The translations under genes were made by a program, and so were the position numbers. From NCBI GenBank assembly GCA_000597885.1, contig CP004371.1:3240501-3304500 (forward strand): a stretch of 64,000 bases of DNA. Direction: 5' to 3'. Under the pieces are notes generated by a model that was given only the letters and a program-made list of their open reading frames with translations, searched no databases and was not told the DNA's origin. This DNA is from Flammeovirgaceae bacterium 311. Its GTDB lineage: Bacteria; Bacteroidota; Bacteroidia; Cytophagales; Cyclobacteriaceae. Positions 41,941 to 50,964 of the stretch are shown here, piece by piece (positions within the stretch are counted from its first letter, which is position 1; every line of letters begins with the position of its first letter).

Positions 41941-42059
41941 GCGCTAACTGCCTATTGTTTTGCCGTTTACTTAAAAGATACAACTTTATTCTGTTATATC
42001 CTTCTTTCTTAGAATACATTATCGATACAAGTGGTTCCGTTCAAGGAAAGAGATTTGTG

Positions 42060-42092
42060 TTTAGAATTAATATAAATTATTAGGTAGTTTTG
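42060..42092 (+). promoter_or_regulatory. Promoter for the ferric iron ABC transporter
   Basis: TAGTTTTG (42085-42092) matches TAnnTTTG exactly; TTTA (42060-42063), 21 bases upstream, is a three-of-four match to -33. The leader is about 11 bases before ATG 42110. Confidence 0.55.
42061..42075. promoter_or_regulatory. Putative Fur-type operator, imperfect second half
   Basis: TTAGAAT-T-AATATAA has one half-site identical to that of the 17051 palindrome (as its reverse complement) and a second half that matches at five of seven positions. It overlaps the -33 region. Another TTAGAAT lies at 42009-42015. Confidence 0.3.
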
Positions 42093-42109
42093 CGCGTAAC
42101 CGAAAAACC

Positions 42110-43180
42110 ATGAAGAACTTACGCCTTTTTCTTTTTTGCTTTTCTTTTATCGGGCTTGCTGCCTGTAATAGCGGAGACCGTACTACAGAACAGACCGGTG
42201 TTGATTCTGCAGCAGTAGCAGAAAATGCTGGAGAGGTAAATGTTTATACGCACCGACACTACGAGGCAGATCAGCAGCTATTCAGACAGTTTGAAGAACA
42301 AACTGGCATTAAAGTAAATGTAGTGAGCGCCAATGCCGACGAACTGATTCAGCGCCTGGAAATGGAAGGCTCCAATTCTCCGGCCGATGTGCTGATTACG
42401 GTTGACGGCGGCCGCCTGTGGAGGGCCAAAGACCAGGGCTTGCTCAGCCCGGTACAATCACAGACACTCAACAGCAATATACCTGCTAAATTCAGGGATG
42501 CAGATGGCAACTGGTACGGACTTACCTACCGGGCCCGCATTATTGCTATTGACTCAACAAAGGTAAATGCCAGCCAGCTGCAAACTTACCAGGACCTGGC
42601 CAGCAATAACTTAAGAAATCAGGTGCTGGTACGTTCTTCTGAAAATCTTTACAACCAGTCGTTACTGGCGGCCATTATTGCCAACGAAGGACCACAGGCC
42701 GCACAGCAATGGGCCCGGGGGGTTGTTCAGAATATGGCCCGTGCGCCTAAAGGCGGCGATCGTGACCAGGTAAAAGCCATTGCGGCCGGCCAGGGAAGTG
42801 TAGCACTGGTAAACAGCTACTACATCGGCAATATGCTAGCATCTGATGACGCAGCCGAGGCAGAGGCTGGCAGGCGCGTAAAAGTAATATTCCCCAACCA
42901 GCAGGGACGTGGCACCCATATAAACATCAGTGGTGGTGGTGTTACCCGCTACGCTCCTAACCGCGAAAATGCCATTCGCTTTCTGGAATATCTATCATCT
43001 GCAGAAGCACAGGAAATTTTTGCACAGGCCAATTATGAGTACCCGGTTAAAGAAGGGGTGGAATGGTCTCCAATCCTTAAAAAGTGGGGAACCTTTAAAA
43101 CCGATGATTTAAGCCTGGAGGAACTAGGCAAGCGAAATACAGAGGCTGTTACCATATTTGATAAAGCAGGCTGGAAATAA
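42110..43180 (+). CDS. Ferric iron ABC transporter substrate-binding lipoprotein
   Basis: The 356-residue protein is an FbpA/FutA-type periplasmic binding lipoprotein with a lipobox LAAC (Cys19). The start VNVYTHRHYEADQQLFRQFEEQTGIKVNVV and the later GSVALVNSYYIGNM segment are typical of iron-binding members, where paired Tyr residues bind the metal. It lies before a permease and an ATPase of the same class, from which an intrinsic terminator separates it. The fold, context and putative Fur operator together support iron, not other substrates. Confidence 0.93.
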   Translation: MKNLRLFLFCFSFIGLAACNSGDRTTEQTGVDSAAVAENAGEVNVYTHRHYEADQQLFRQFEEQTGIKVNVVSANADELIQRLEMEGSNSPADVLITVDGGRLWRAKDQGLLSPVQSQTLNSNIPAKFRDADGNWYGLTYRARIIAIDSTKVNASQLQTYQDLASNNLRNQVLVRSSENLYNQSLLAAIIANEGPQAAQQWARGVVQNMARAPKGGDRDQVKAIAAGQGSVALVNSYYIGNMLASDDAAEAEAGRRVKVIFPNQQGRGTHINISGGGVTRYAPNRENAIRFLEYLSSAEAQEIFAQANYEYPVKEGVEWSPILKKWGTFKTDDLSLEELGKRNTEAVTIFDKAGWK

Positions 43181-43204
43181 GCAACAAACAATTTTAATAG
43201 CAAG

Positions 43205-43230
43205 AACAGGGCCTCACACCCTGTTTTTTT
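43205..43230 (+). terminator. Intrinsic terminator between binding protein and permease genes
   Basis: Stem AACAGGG/CCCTGTT with a seven-base loop is followed by TTTTTTT. It starts 24 bases after the binding-protein stop. It would make the binding protein more abundant than the permease and ATPase. Confidence 0.7.
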
Positions 43231-43239
43231 TAATCCTAA

Positions 43240-44949
43240 ATGGTTACAGGGCAAAAAGGCAATCGAGCGTCCTTTATCACCAGGCTCAGGCAGCATTACA
43301 ATCACTGGGCGCTTCTGGCAAGTATACCAGCCCTGCTGGTATCTGTGCCCTTTGTAACTATTCTGACAGGGCTGGTAGCGGGGCCCGGGCGTAACTGGCA
43401 GCACCTGATGCAAACCGTGCTGCCGGATTATATATTTAACTCATTACTGTTACTGTTACTGGTAGGCACCCTTACACTAGCTACCGGCACTGCCTGTGCC
43501 TGGCTAGTTTCCACCTGCCAGTTTCCGGGCCAGCGCTTTTTTAGCAGTGCCCTGGTGCTGCCCCTGGCCCTGCCCACTTACATAGTTGCAATTGTGTATG
43601 CCGGCTTAACAGGCTATACAGGGCTGCTCCAGACCTTTCTGCGCGATGTGGCAGGTTTAACTGCAGAACAGGCCGCTTTGGATATGATGAATATGAAAGG
43701 TGCTGTATTCGTGCTTTCTGCAGTATTATACCCCTATGTATATGTATTAGCCCGCTCTGCTTTTCAGCTACAGTCGCGCAGCCTGCTGGAGGCCGCCCGT
43801 ATGCTGGGCAGCAGCTCCTGGCGCATGTTCTACAGAGTAGCCCTGCCGGTTGCACGCCCTGCACTGGCCGGTGGTTTACTGCTGGTGATCATGGAGCTGC
43901 TCAATGATTATGGTGCTGTAAAATACTACGGCATCTCTACCTTCACCACAGGCATTTTCAGGGCCTGGTTTTCATTAGGCGACCTGCAGGCTGCCATCTA
44001 TCTTTCTGCGCTTTTACTGCTCCTGATAGGCCTGGTAATGGTACTGGAGCGATGGCAAAGAGGCAGAGCCCGCTACCACAGCAGCCACGCAGCTTCTCAC
44101 CATCCCATAAAACCCATAAAACTAAAAGGTCTGCAGGCTTTTGCCGCTTTTATGGTTTGCCTGATTCCTTTTTTAGCCGGCTTTGCCATACCAGTGGCGC
44201 AACTCCTTTACTGGGCCAGCATTACCGTACCCAAGGTAGTAGATGATCGCTTTTGGCGCCTGATGAGCAATAGCTTTATGGTTGCTGCCGCCGCTGCCCT
44301 GTTATGTGTACTGCTATCGCTGGTGCTGGTATATGCCAGACAGCTAAACAGGGGCAGGGCGCTGCAGGCAATTGCCCGCCTTTCAACGCTGGGCTATGCC
44401 ATACCAGGTGCCGTTATAGCCGTTGGGGTACTTAGTCCCCTGCTGGGTATAGATAAGCAGCTGGCAGCGGCTGTATATTCTTTTACCGGGCAGCGGAGCG
44501 GCTTACTGATCACCGGTTCCATAGCCGGCCTGCTTACGGCTTATGTGGTTCGCTTTTTAGCAGTTGCTTATAATCCTGCCGATGCAGGCATGCTGCGTAT
44601 CAGTCCTTTTATGCTGGATGCCGCCCGTTCCTTAGGGTACAGGCCTTTTAAAGCCCTGATACATGTTTACCTGCCCCTGCTAAAGGGTCCGCTGCTGAGT
44701 GCGGCACTGCTGGTGTTTGTGGACGTTATGAAAGAGCTACCGCTCACCCTTATTCTGCGCCCTTTCAATTTTCATACACTTGCCACCAAGGCCTTCGAGC
44801 TGGCCTCCGACGAAATGGTAGCCGAATCGGCAAGTCCGGCCCTGGTGATTGTGTTAACCGGCCTTTTACCTGTATTATTGTTGAACAAGCTAATTACCCA
44901 TAAACCCCGTGCTGGAGCTAAAAAATCTGTACAAGAAATACCAGCGTAA
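43240..44949 (+). CDS. Ferric iron ABC transporter permease, fused two-domain type
   Basis: The 569-residue protein has about twelve membrane helices in two homologous halves, each with a binding-protein-dependent transport (EAA-like) loop: LLEAARMLGSSSWRMFYRVALP in the first and MLDAARSLGYRPFKALIHVYLP in the second. This is the usual FbpB layout. The C-terminal hydrophilic tail overlaps the ATPase start by 41 bases. ATG 43240 is chosen because it directly follows the terminator. Confidence 0.93.
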   Translation: MVTGQKGNRASFITRLRQHYNHWALLASIPALLVSVPFVTILTGLVAGPGRNWQHLMQTVLPDYIFNSLLLLLLVGTLTLATGTACAWLVSTCQFPGQRFFSSALVLPLALPTYIVAIVYAGLTGYTGLLQTFLRDVAGLTAEQAALDMMNMKGAVFVLSAVLYPYVYVLARSAFQLQSRSLLEAARMLGSSSWRMFYRVALPVARPALAGGLLLVIMELLNDYGAVKYYGISTFTTGIFRAWFSLGDLQAAIYLSALLLLLIGLVMVLERWQRGRARYHSSHAASHHPIKPIKLKGLQAFAAFMVCLIPFLAGFAIPVAQLLYWASITVPKVVDDRFWRLMSNSFMVAAAAALLCVLLSLVLVYARQLNRGRALQAIARLSTLGYAIPGAVIAVGVLSPLLGIDKQLAAAVYSFTGQRSGLLITGSIAGLLTAYVVRFLAVAYNPADAGMLRISPFMLDAARSLGYRPFKALIHVYLPLLKGPLLSAALLVFVDVMKELPLTLILRPFNFHTLATKAFELASDEMVAESASPALVIVLTGLLPVLLLNKLITHKPRAGAKKSVQEIPA

Positions 44950-45952
44950 AGATACCTGGGCGGTTAATAATGTAAACCTGCACGTTTCCAAAGGAGAGCT
45001 GCTGGCACTGGTAGGCGAAAGCGGCAGTGGTAAAACAACCCTTCTTAGGCTGATTGCCGGTTTTGAAATACCTGAACAGGGCTTTATAGCCATAAGCGGC
45101 AACACGGTATTTGATCAGGGTATTTATGTGCAGCCTGAAAAAAGACGTATCGGAATGGTTTTTCAGGACTATGCTCTTTTTCCGCACCTAAGCATAAAAG
45201 ACAACATCCTTTTTGGCCTGAAAGGAACAGATAAAAAACAGAAGAATTTAAGGTTACAAGAGCTATTAAAACTGGTGGGGCTGGAAACTCAAACCCATAA
45301 ATATCCACATGAACTCTCAGGCGGACAACAGCAGCGTGTAGCACTGGCCAGAGCCCTTGCTCCCGGACCCGACATACTGCTGCTTGATGAACCCTTTAGC
45401 AGCCTGGATGAGGTGTTGAAAGAACAAATGCGGCGTGAGATGCGGCGTATCATCAAGGTGAGCGGTATTACCGCTGTTTTTGTTACCCACGACACCCGGG
45501 ATGCGCTGACTACCGCCGATCGCATTGTTATTCTGAAAGAGGGCATTATACACCAGGCTGGCAGCCCGGAAGAGCTTTATGAACAACCGGCCAATCCCTA
45601 TGTTGCTAATTTTTTCGGACAGGTAAACCTGTTGCCGGCTACCCGCCGGGCCTCAGCCTACCATACAGCCATTGGCTCTATTCCTGCCCCTGCAGAAGCT
45701 CCTGATAGTGAAACCGTGCAGCTATGCATCAGGCCCGAACATATAGAAGTATGTTCGGAGCGTGAAGCCCATTTTTCCGGTAATATAACAGAAATGATGT
45801 ACCTGGGAAGTTATCTGAGGGTGCGCCTTCGTGTAAAAGATGAAATTCTGCTCTTGCACCTGCCTGTTGATCTGCAGTTTAATACCAGCAAACCCCTGTA
45901 TTGTAGGGTAAACATCAAACTTGTAAGAGTTTTACCCCTAAACAAAGCATAA
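44909..45952 (+). CDS. Ferric iron ABC transporter ATP-binding protein
   Basis: The 347-residue ATPase carries Walker A (GESGSGKTT, 36-44), the signature LSGGQQQR, Walker B plus D-loop (LLLDEPFSSLDE) and H-loop THD. The C-terminal third (FFGQVNLLPATRR onward, with LCIRPEHIEV) is a TOBE-like OB domain as in FbpC. The start is GTG 44909, inside the end of the permease gene. Coupled translation is likely. Confidence 0.94.
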   Translation: MLELKNLYKKYQRKDTWAVNNVNLHVSKGELLALVGESGSGKTTLLRLIAGFEIPEQGFIAISGNTVFDQGIYVQPEKRRIGMVFQDYALFPHLSIKDNILFGLKGTDKKQKNLRLQELLKLVGLETQTHKYPHELSGGQQQRVALARALAPGPDILLLDEPFSSLDEVLKEQMRREMRRIIKVSGITAVFVTHDTRDALTTADRIVILKEGIIHQAGSPEELYEQPANPYVANFFGQVNLLPATRRASAYHTAIGSIPAPAEAPDSETVQLCIRPEHIEVCSEREAHFSGNITEMMYLGSYLRVRLRVKDEILLLHLPVDLQFNTSKPLYCRVNIKLVRVLPLNKA

Positions 45953-46122
45953 AGCTCAAAATATTACACCTACCCTTTAACTACTCCAGACCTGAAAATG
46001 AGAGTCTTAGCTTGAAAAAGCTATACTTTATCATTATAAAAGAAAAAAATTAACAGATTATTGTACTTATTGATTTTGTTTTGATACTTTTAAAGTAAAT
46101 ATTACACAAGTAATTTTTAGTC

Positions 46123-46557
46123 ATGGACTCACCTGTATCCATCAACATGCTCAAAAGTCTTAAGAGCAGCTACAACAACGTTCTCGCTTTTTTTACCAAG
46201 GAAGAAAACAGCTGTGCCTATAAGCTGCAATGTCTGGTTAAGTGGGGTTTCCAGCTTGGTATTCATAAAGCCGAACTGCACCGCTATATGAAAGACCCTG
46301 CCCTGCTACGTTTTGAATATCCCGCTTCGCACATAGATGCCCTTTCCCAGGTTTACGACCTGGTCTATATGGTATATATGGATGGTGTTGTGGAAGATAT
46401 TGAACTGGAGGTGGTATCGGAGTATGCTTCCAGCATTGGACTGGAAGCCTATGTAGTAAACAACCTCCTGAAAGCTATGGTAGCAGCTCAAATGGATGGC
46501 ACATCTGATGAGGTACTCCGCACAGACATTACAGAACACCCGGAGGTATATGTATAG
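46123..46557 (+). CDS. TerB-like protein of unknown function
   Basis: The 144-residue soluble protein is mostly helical. The segment LSQVYDLVYMVYMDGVVEDIELEVVSEYASSIGL resembles the TerB-type helical domain (two repeats with an acidic metal-site-like turn), though the match is weak. A small N-terminal part (MDSPVSINMLKSLKSS) is variable. It stands alone, between the iron transporter and the DUF493 gene. I am not sure of the family. Confidence 0.5.
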   Translation: MDSPVSINMLKSLKSSYNNVLAFFTKEENSCAYKLQCLVKWGFQLGIHKAELHRYMKDPALLRFEYPASHIDALSQVYDLVYMVYMDGVVEDIELEVVSEYASSIGLEAYVVNNLLKAMVAAQMDGTSDEVLRTDITEHPEVYV

Positions 46558-46702
46558 TCACTGAAATCTGGTGGTTTAGAATGGGGTAGTCTAGCAGAAA
46601 TATGGACAAGCAGAAGACACTGCACGCAGATCTGCTATGGGCAGCTATACCTATATCCTGCCTAAACAGGTGAACGGGAAGAAAAGAACGCTCCAGGCAA
46701 TG

Positions 46703-46972
46703 CTAGAGGGCAATAAGGCCTTCGATATGATGTGCTTTTAAATAGACTGCTATAATAGCATCGCTGGATTCAGCCATGAACCGGGCGGTAAGGCTTATGT
46801 AATTGCCTTTTCTGGATTTCTTCTCTAATACCTCGATGCCGGGAAACAGTTCCCTGACCTGGGTTTCATTTCCCTGAGGTACAATAAACTTGAATGTGTA
46901 CAGACTGGGCCAGTCGTACTCCTGGTCAAGTTTTTCGCGAAACGAATCGTAACTCCTTCCTTTATCCTTCAT
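46703..46972 (-). CDS. DUF493 (YbeD-like) family protein
   Basis: The 89-residue protein reads YDSFREKLDQEYDWPSLYTFKFIVPQG, ELFPGIEVLEKKSRKGNYISLTARFMAESSDAIIAVY and ends in EGLIAL, the DUF493 pattern. The family is a small alpha-beta fold regarded as an allosteric-type regulator domain. Function unknown. It lies downstream of ppiD, from which a strong terminator at 47069 separates it. Confidence 0.88.
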   Translation of the reverse strand: MKDKGRSYDSFREKLDQEYDWPSLYTFKFIVPQGNETQVRELFPGIEVLEKKSRKGNYISLTARFMAESSDAIIAVYLKAHHIEGLIAL

Positions 46973-47068
46973 GTAGCGTTAACTTATCTTTCTTTTTTTT
47001 CTCCAAGAAAAACAAACCGACTGTTACAATAATTCCCGTCCAAACAGGGATGCACGCTCTACTTTTAT

Positions 47069-47103
47069 AACAAAAAAGCTGCCTTTAGGGCAGCTTTTTT
47101 GTT
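47069..47103 (-). terminator. Strong terminator after ppiD
   Basis: Perfect 15-bp arms AACAAAAAAGCTGCC and GGCAGCTTTTTTGTT with a five-base loop; each end is T-rich on one strand, so it can act in both directions. It lies 12 bases after the ppiD stop. Confidence 0.85.
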
Positions 47104-47114
47104 AAGAATTTATC

Positions 47115-49226
47115 TTAGAAATACTTATAACGCTCGTCTTCGATTTCAGCTTTTTCCTTGATTGCCTCTGAAATGAGGTAAGGTGTTCTGGAAGATCTGC
47201 GCTGCAGAAGCTGCTCTTTAACACTACCATAATCAGCAACTTCGGCTGGCTGGGTCTTGTTAACGGTTTCTACAATTACCACGCCCTGCTGGGTTTCCAG
47301 CGGCTTGGAGCGCGCACCTTCGTTCAGGCCAAAAGCAGCACCTACAACCTCCGGAGCATAACCTACTGCAGAAAGGGTATATACATTAGGCTTAACATCG
47401 CTGGCAGTATACACATTTGCATCTGAACCATACTTCTGTGCCATTTCGTCAAGAGAACCATTCAGAGAAGCAAGTTTATCTTTGATCTGCTTGGCCTTCT
47501 TTTCATTTTTCACCTGTGCCAGCACTTCGTCACGTACATCGGCCAGCTGTGCTGTTCCTTTTTTGCCCTGGCCGGTCAAAACTGCCACAACGTACTGATC
47601 GTCCAGCTCAAATACCTTCGATACCTCACCCTGGTCTGTGTCGTTGGCAAATGCCCACATTACCAGTTGGCGTGCATTGAATATATTATCAACGCGGCGG
47701 TCGTTCTGGCCTATGCCACGAGCTTCCTGTACATTGAGTGACTGTTCTTTTGCAAGTCTTTCGAAATCTTCCGGACCATTTGCTTCGGCTGCAAAAATCT
47801 CAGCTCTGCGATATGCCTCATTACGCGTTTGGTCGCCAGGAGTCATATCGGCCTGCACACGGGCAATTTTATAAACTGTATTAGTTTTTGGTTCTGTAAC
47901 CTGAATGATATGGTAGCCATAGTTGGTTTCTACCACCCGGTTTACAAGGCCAGCTTCATTTTTTTCAAAAACTGCATTCTCAAAAGGCTCCACCATGCGG
48001 CCCTGCGCAAACCAGCCCAGGTCACCACCACGAGAAGCAGAAGGGTCATCACTATTCTCACGCGCAAGCTGGGCAAAGTCGGCTCCGCCGCGTAGCTGGC
48101 TCAACAGGCCTTCTGCTCTTTTACGGGCTTCCGCTTTCTGCTCCGGAGTGGTACCTTCGCCGGCACGCAGCAGAATATGGCTTGCGCGGGCACGGAACAC
48201 TGTATCGCTTGTAATGCTGCTTACTTTATAAAGTACGGTCGATCCGTTTTCATCAAATGGGCCATATACCTGCCCTTCCTGAAGCTGACCTGCATTAGAC
48301 TGCAGCTGAGCCGGCAGCTGATCCAGGCCGTAACGTGCAAAAGCAGGACCTGCTTCTGTATTCCTTACAGCAAAGGTAGAATCATTGTTTGCAGCAGCGA
48401 AGTCATTTCTCAGCTGCTCAAGCTCCTGGTTAAAAGTTTCACGATCAGACTCAGATGCCTGAACAGGAAACACTACGTACTTAATGCTGCGGCTGGCTTC
48501 TGCCTGGTAGCGGCTCTTATTATTTTCCAGGTACTGGCTAAGCTCTGAATCAGATACCTGAACAGCTGAGTCGCCAATAGAATAGTAAGGAATATAGAGG
48601 TATCTGACTTCTGCTACAGCATTCTGGCTGTTATGCTCACGCTGAGCCTCTGCCGTGGTGATGTATTCGCTTTTCAGCAGCAGGTTATCATATTTCATGC
48701 GGGCACGTGCCGGACGCAGTGTCTGCTCAAACATGTACCACTGCATCTGCTGCTGTGGCGGCATGCTTTTAATATTTTGCAGGTAAGAAAGCAACTGGTT
48801 GCGGTCAAACTCGCCTGTTTCAGGGTTTGTGAATGCCTGCTGAATTTCAGGGCTGATGTTGTTGCCCTGTACCATATCAACAATCTCATCGTCGGTTACC
48901 ACAATTCCCAGCCTGTTAAACTGCTGACGGAATGCTTTTTCGGCAATGAGTGCCTCCCAGGCCTGATTACGGATTGCTGCACGCTGTGCTTCTGTGATGG
49001 GAGCACCTGTACGCATCTGGTACTGATTTTCCAGTTCTTCTACCTTGAGGTTAAACTCATCTATGCTAACCTCCTGCCCTGCGATCTCACCCACGGTGCG
49101 GTCTGGTGCATTGAAGGATGAACCCGGCCCGAACATATCGGCCAGAATAAACGCCCCAATAGCCAGTCCTATGAACACCAGCACAAGTACGCCAAGTTTC
49201 TCTCTAATTGTATTGATCACTGCCAT
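47115..49226 (-). CDS. ppiD: Peptidyl-prolyl isomerase D (PpiD/SurA-like)
   Basis: The 703-residue protein has an N-terminal membrane anchor (about 12-29), a SurA_N-like helical domain, one parvulin domain (about 345-446, ARASHILLRAGEGTTPE ... GGDLGWFAQGRMVEPFENAVF) and a second degenerate isomerase segment near the C-terminus. It is a periplasmic folding factor for outer membrane proteins. It follows a hemolysin-like gene and belongs to the lptC envelope block. Motifs and length fit Bacteroidetes PpiD. Confidence 0.92.
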   Translation of the reverse strand: MAVINTIREKLGVLVLVFIGLAIGAFILADMFGPGSSFNAPDRTVGEIAGQEVSIDEFNLKVEELENQYQMRTGAPITEAQRAAIRNQAWEALIAEKAFRQQFNRLGIVVTDDEIVDMVQGNNISPEIQQAFTNPETGEFDRNQLLSYLQNIKSMPPQQQMQWYMFEQTLRPARARMKYDNLLLKSEYITTAEAQREHNSQNAVAEVRYLYIPYYSIGDSAVQVSDSELSQYLENNKSRYQAEASRSIKYVVFPVQASESDRETFNQELEQLRNDFAAANNDSTFAVRNTEAGPAFARYGLDQLPAQLQSNAGQLQEGQVYGPFDENGSTVLYKVSSITSDTVFRARASHILLRAGEGTTPEQKAEARKRAEGLLSQLRGGADFAQLARENSDDPSASRGGDLGWFAQGRMVEPFENAVFEKNEAGLVNRVVETNYGYHIIQVTEPKTNTVYKIARVQADMTPGDQTRNEAYRRAEIFAAEANGPEDFERLAKEQSLNVQEARGIGQNDRRVDNIFNARQLVMWAFANDTDQGEVSKVFELDDQYVVAVLTGQGKKGTAQLADVRDEVLAQVKNEKKAKQIKDKLASLNGSLDEMAQKYGSDANVYTASDVKPNVYTLSAVGYAPEVVGAAFGLNEGARSKPLETQQGVVIVETVNKTQPAEVADYGSVKEQLLQRRSSRTPYLISEAIKEKAEIEDERYKYF

Positions 49227-49318
49227 TATATTGACTTTGAAAGAATCGCAAAATAAGAGTATAAATGCTTAATTTCAAAATATTAACGCTATGTATACCT
49301 GCTTTCGTACAAGTATTA

Positions 49319-50614
49319 TTAGTGATCTGCATCTGTGTGAAGCAGATGCAGTTTTACGGTGTTGATCCGGTTGCCCTGCAGCGACTGAATGCTGAAAAGA
49401 TAGGGGCCAATTCTTACCTCCTGGTTGAGTACAGGGATATCTTCGTTTTCGGAAAGTATAAGACCACTCAGTGTATCGTAATCGCCCTCTGGCAGATTCC
49501 AGCCATATTCGTCATTAAGATAGTCGATTTCGTGCCGGGCACTTAACAACCAGGTGTTGCTGTCTAACTGTTGCTCTATCAGATCTTCCTCGTCATGCTC
49601 ATCATGAATTTCGCCAAAGATCTGCTCAATGATGTCTTCCATGCTCACAATTCCGGAGGTGCCTCCAAATTCATCAACCACCAGGGCCAGGCTTTTATGC
49701 TCAGTAATAAACTGGATGAGCAATTCATTGGCCAGCATAGTTTCCGGAACTATAATGATGGGTGTTAAGATAGACTGGATGTCTTTGGGCTTTTTGAACA
49801 GCTCCAGCATATGGCAGTAGCCAATCACATCATCAATAGAATCACGATACACCAGGATTTTTGAGTGGCCGGTTTCTATAAATTCCTGCTTAAGCGCCTC
49901 TATGCCCTCTTCTACATCCACAGAAACCATTTCTGTTCGTGGTATCATACAATCGCGGATCTTAATGGTTTTAAACTCCAGCGCATTGTTAAAGATACGG
50001 GCATCTACAAGTTCATCTTCGGCACTCTTGAGCGGTCTGGCTACATAACGCTGTATAAAATTATTAAGGTCCGTGAGTTGAAAAACAGGCCGGTCTTCCG
50101 ACATATTTTGCCGCAGCACATGTTTGATGATCCATTTGCTGGCACCTATAATAACGATCACCAGCGGCCACATAATCCAGTAAATAAGCAGCATTGGCAG
50201 TGCCAGCAGGTGCAGCAACCAGTTAGGATTGATCAAAAATATGCTCTTGGGCGTAAACTCTGCCGTTACCAGCACGATCAAGGTAGATACCACCGTTTGA
50301 ATAACAAGCCCCAGTGTATCCTGCACTTCCGGACCCAGACTATCGGGCAAAAGATTTGCAATGACCGGATCCAGCAGCAGCGCCATAAAGTAACCATACA
50401 CTACCAGGGCAATGGTATTGCCTATGAGTGTGGTGCCGATAAAGCCGGAAGGGTTATTGATAAATTTTGAAAGAATACGGCCACTGAGCTGCCCCTGCTT
50501 GCTTTCAAGCTCTACCTGCAGCCTGTCTGCTGAGACAAAAGCAATTTCCATTCCGGAGAAAAAAGCCGAAAATACCAGAGAACCCAGAATGACATAGACC
50601 ATTGACCAATCCAT
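49319..50614 (-). CDS. CNNM/CBS/CorC-type membrane protein
   Basis: The 431-residue protein has a CNNM-like transmembrane domain (about 1-175), a pair of CBS domains (starting at IRDCMIPRTEMVSVDVEEGIEAL) with SLALVVDEFGGTSGIVSMEDIIEQIFGEI, and a C-terminal CorC_HlyC domain. These are the 'hemolysin family' proteins, probably Mg2+ or Co2+ efflux related, sometimes gliding-associated (GldE). The gene lies between ppiD and a small basic membrane protein gene. Exact ion is not known. Confidence 0.9.
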   Translation of the reverse strand: MDWSMVYVILGSLVFSAFFSGMEIAFVSADRLQVELESKQGQLSGRILSKFINNPSGFIGTTLIGNTIALVVYGYFMALLLDPVIANLLPDSLGPEVQDTLGLVIQTVVSTLIVLVTAEFTPKSIFLINPNWLLHLLALPMLLIYWIMWPLVIVIIGASKWIIKHVLRQNMSEDRPVFQLTDLNNFIQRYVARPLKSAEDELVDARIFNNALEFKTIKIRDCMIPRTEMVSVDVEEGIEALKQEFIETGHSKILVYRDSIDDVIGYCHMLELFKKPKDIQSILTPIIIVPETMLANELLIQFITEHKSLALVVDEFGGTSGIVSMEDIIEQIFGEIHDEHDEEDLIEQQLDSNTWLLSARHEIDYLNDEYGWNLPEGDYDTLSGLILSENEDIPVLNQEVRIGPYLFSIQSLQGNRINTVKLHLLHTDADH

Positions 50615-50964
50615 TACTGCTCGTTATTACGATTTTGTCCCCTTTTGGATACGGGTGATTGTTTTTTAGATGAACCAGCCTCAGCAGACCGGGATCGCCT
50701 GCCTCCAAAACGGACCTTCTTAGACCTATCCTGCAAAGCTGTTTTATTCGCTGGTCTTTTATCTCCCGTTTTGCCGGATTCTTTACCACCATTAGCTGTA
50801 GTACGGTTTCGTTTCCGAACCATATAGGCCAGCCAAAGCAGCACACTGAACATGAGCCACAGATATCCAAAGCTTATCCCTCGTGTAACAGTTTCTACAA
50901 TGGTAATTGCCAGGCAGCCTGCACTAAGATAAATCAATGCTGTGTCTATGGTTTTACTGTTCAT
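50614..50964 (-). CDS. Small membrane protein with basic C-terminal tail
   Basis: The 116-residue protein has two hydrophobic helices (about 10-26 and 33-48), then a strongly basic, Lys/Arg/Gly/Ser-rich tail of about 65 residues (NRTTANGGKESGKTGDK ... QSPVSKRGQNRNNEQ) that is probably disordered and cytoplasmic. The family is not recognised. It overlaps lptC by 11 bases and shares one base with the CNNM gene end (ATGA-type spacing), so it is coupled to envelope biogenesis genes. Confidence 0.7.
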   Translation of the reverse strand: MNSKTIDTALIYLSAGCLAITIVETVTRGISFGYLWLMFSVLLWLAYMVRKRNRTTANGGKESGKTGDKRPANKTALQDRSKKVRFGGRRSRSAEAGSSKKQSPVSKRGQNRNNEQ

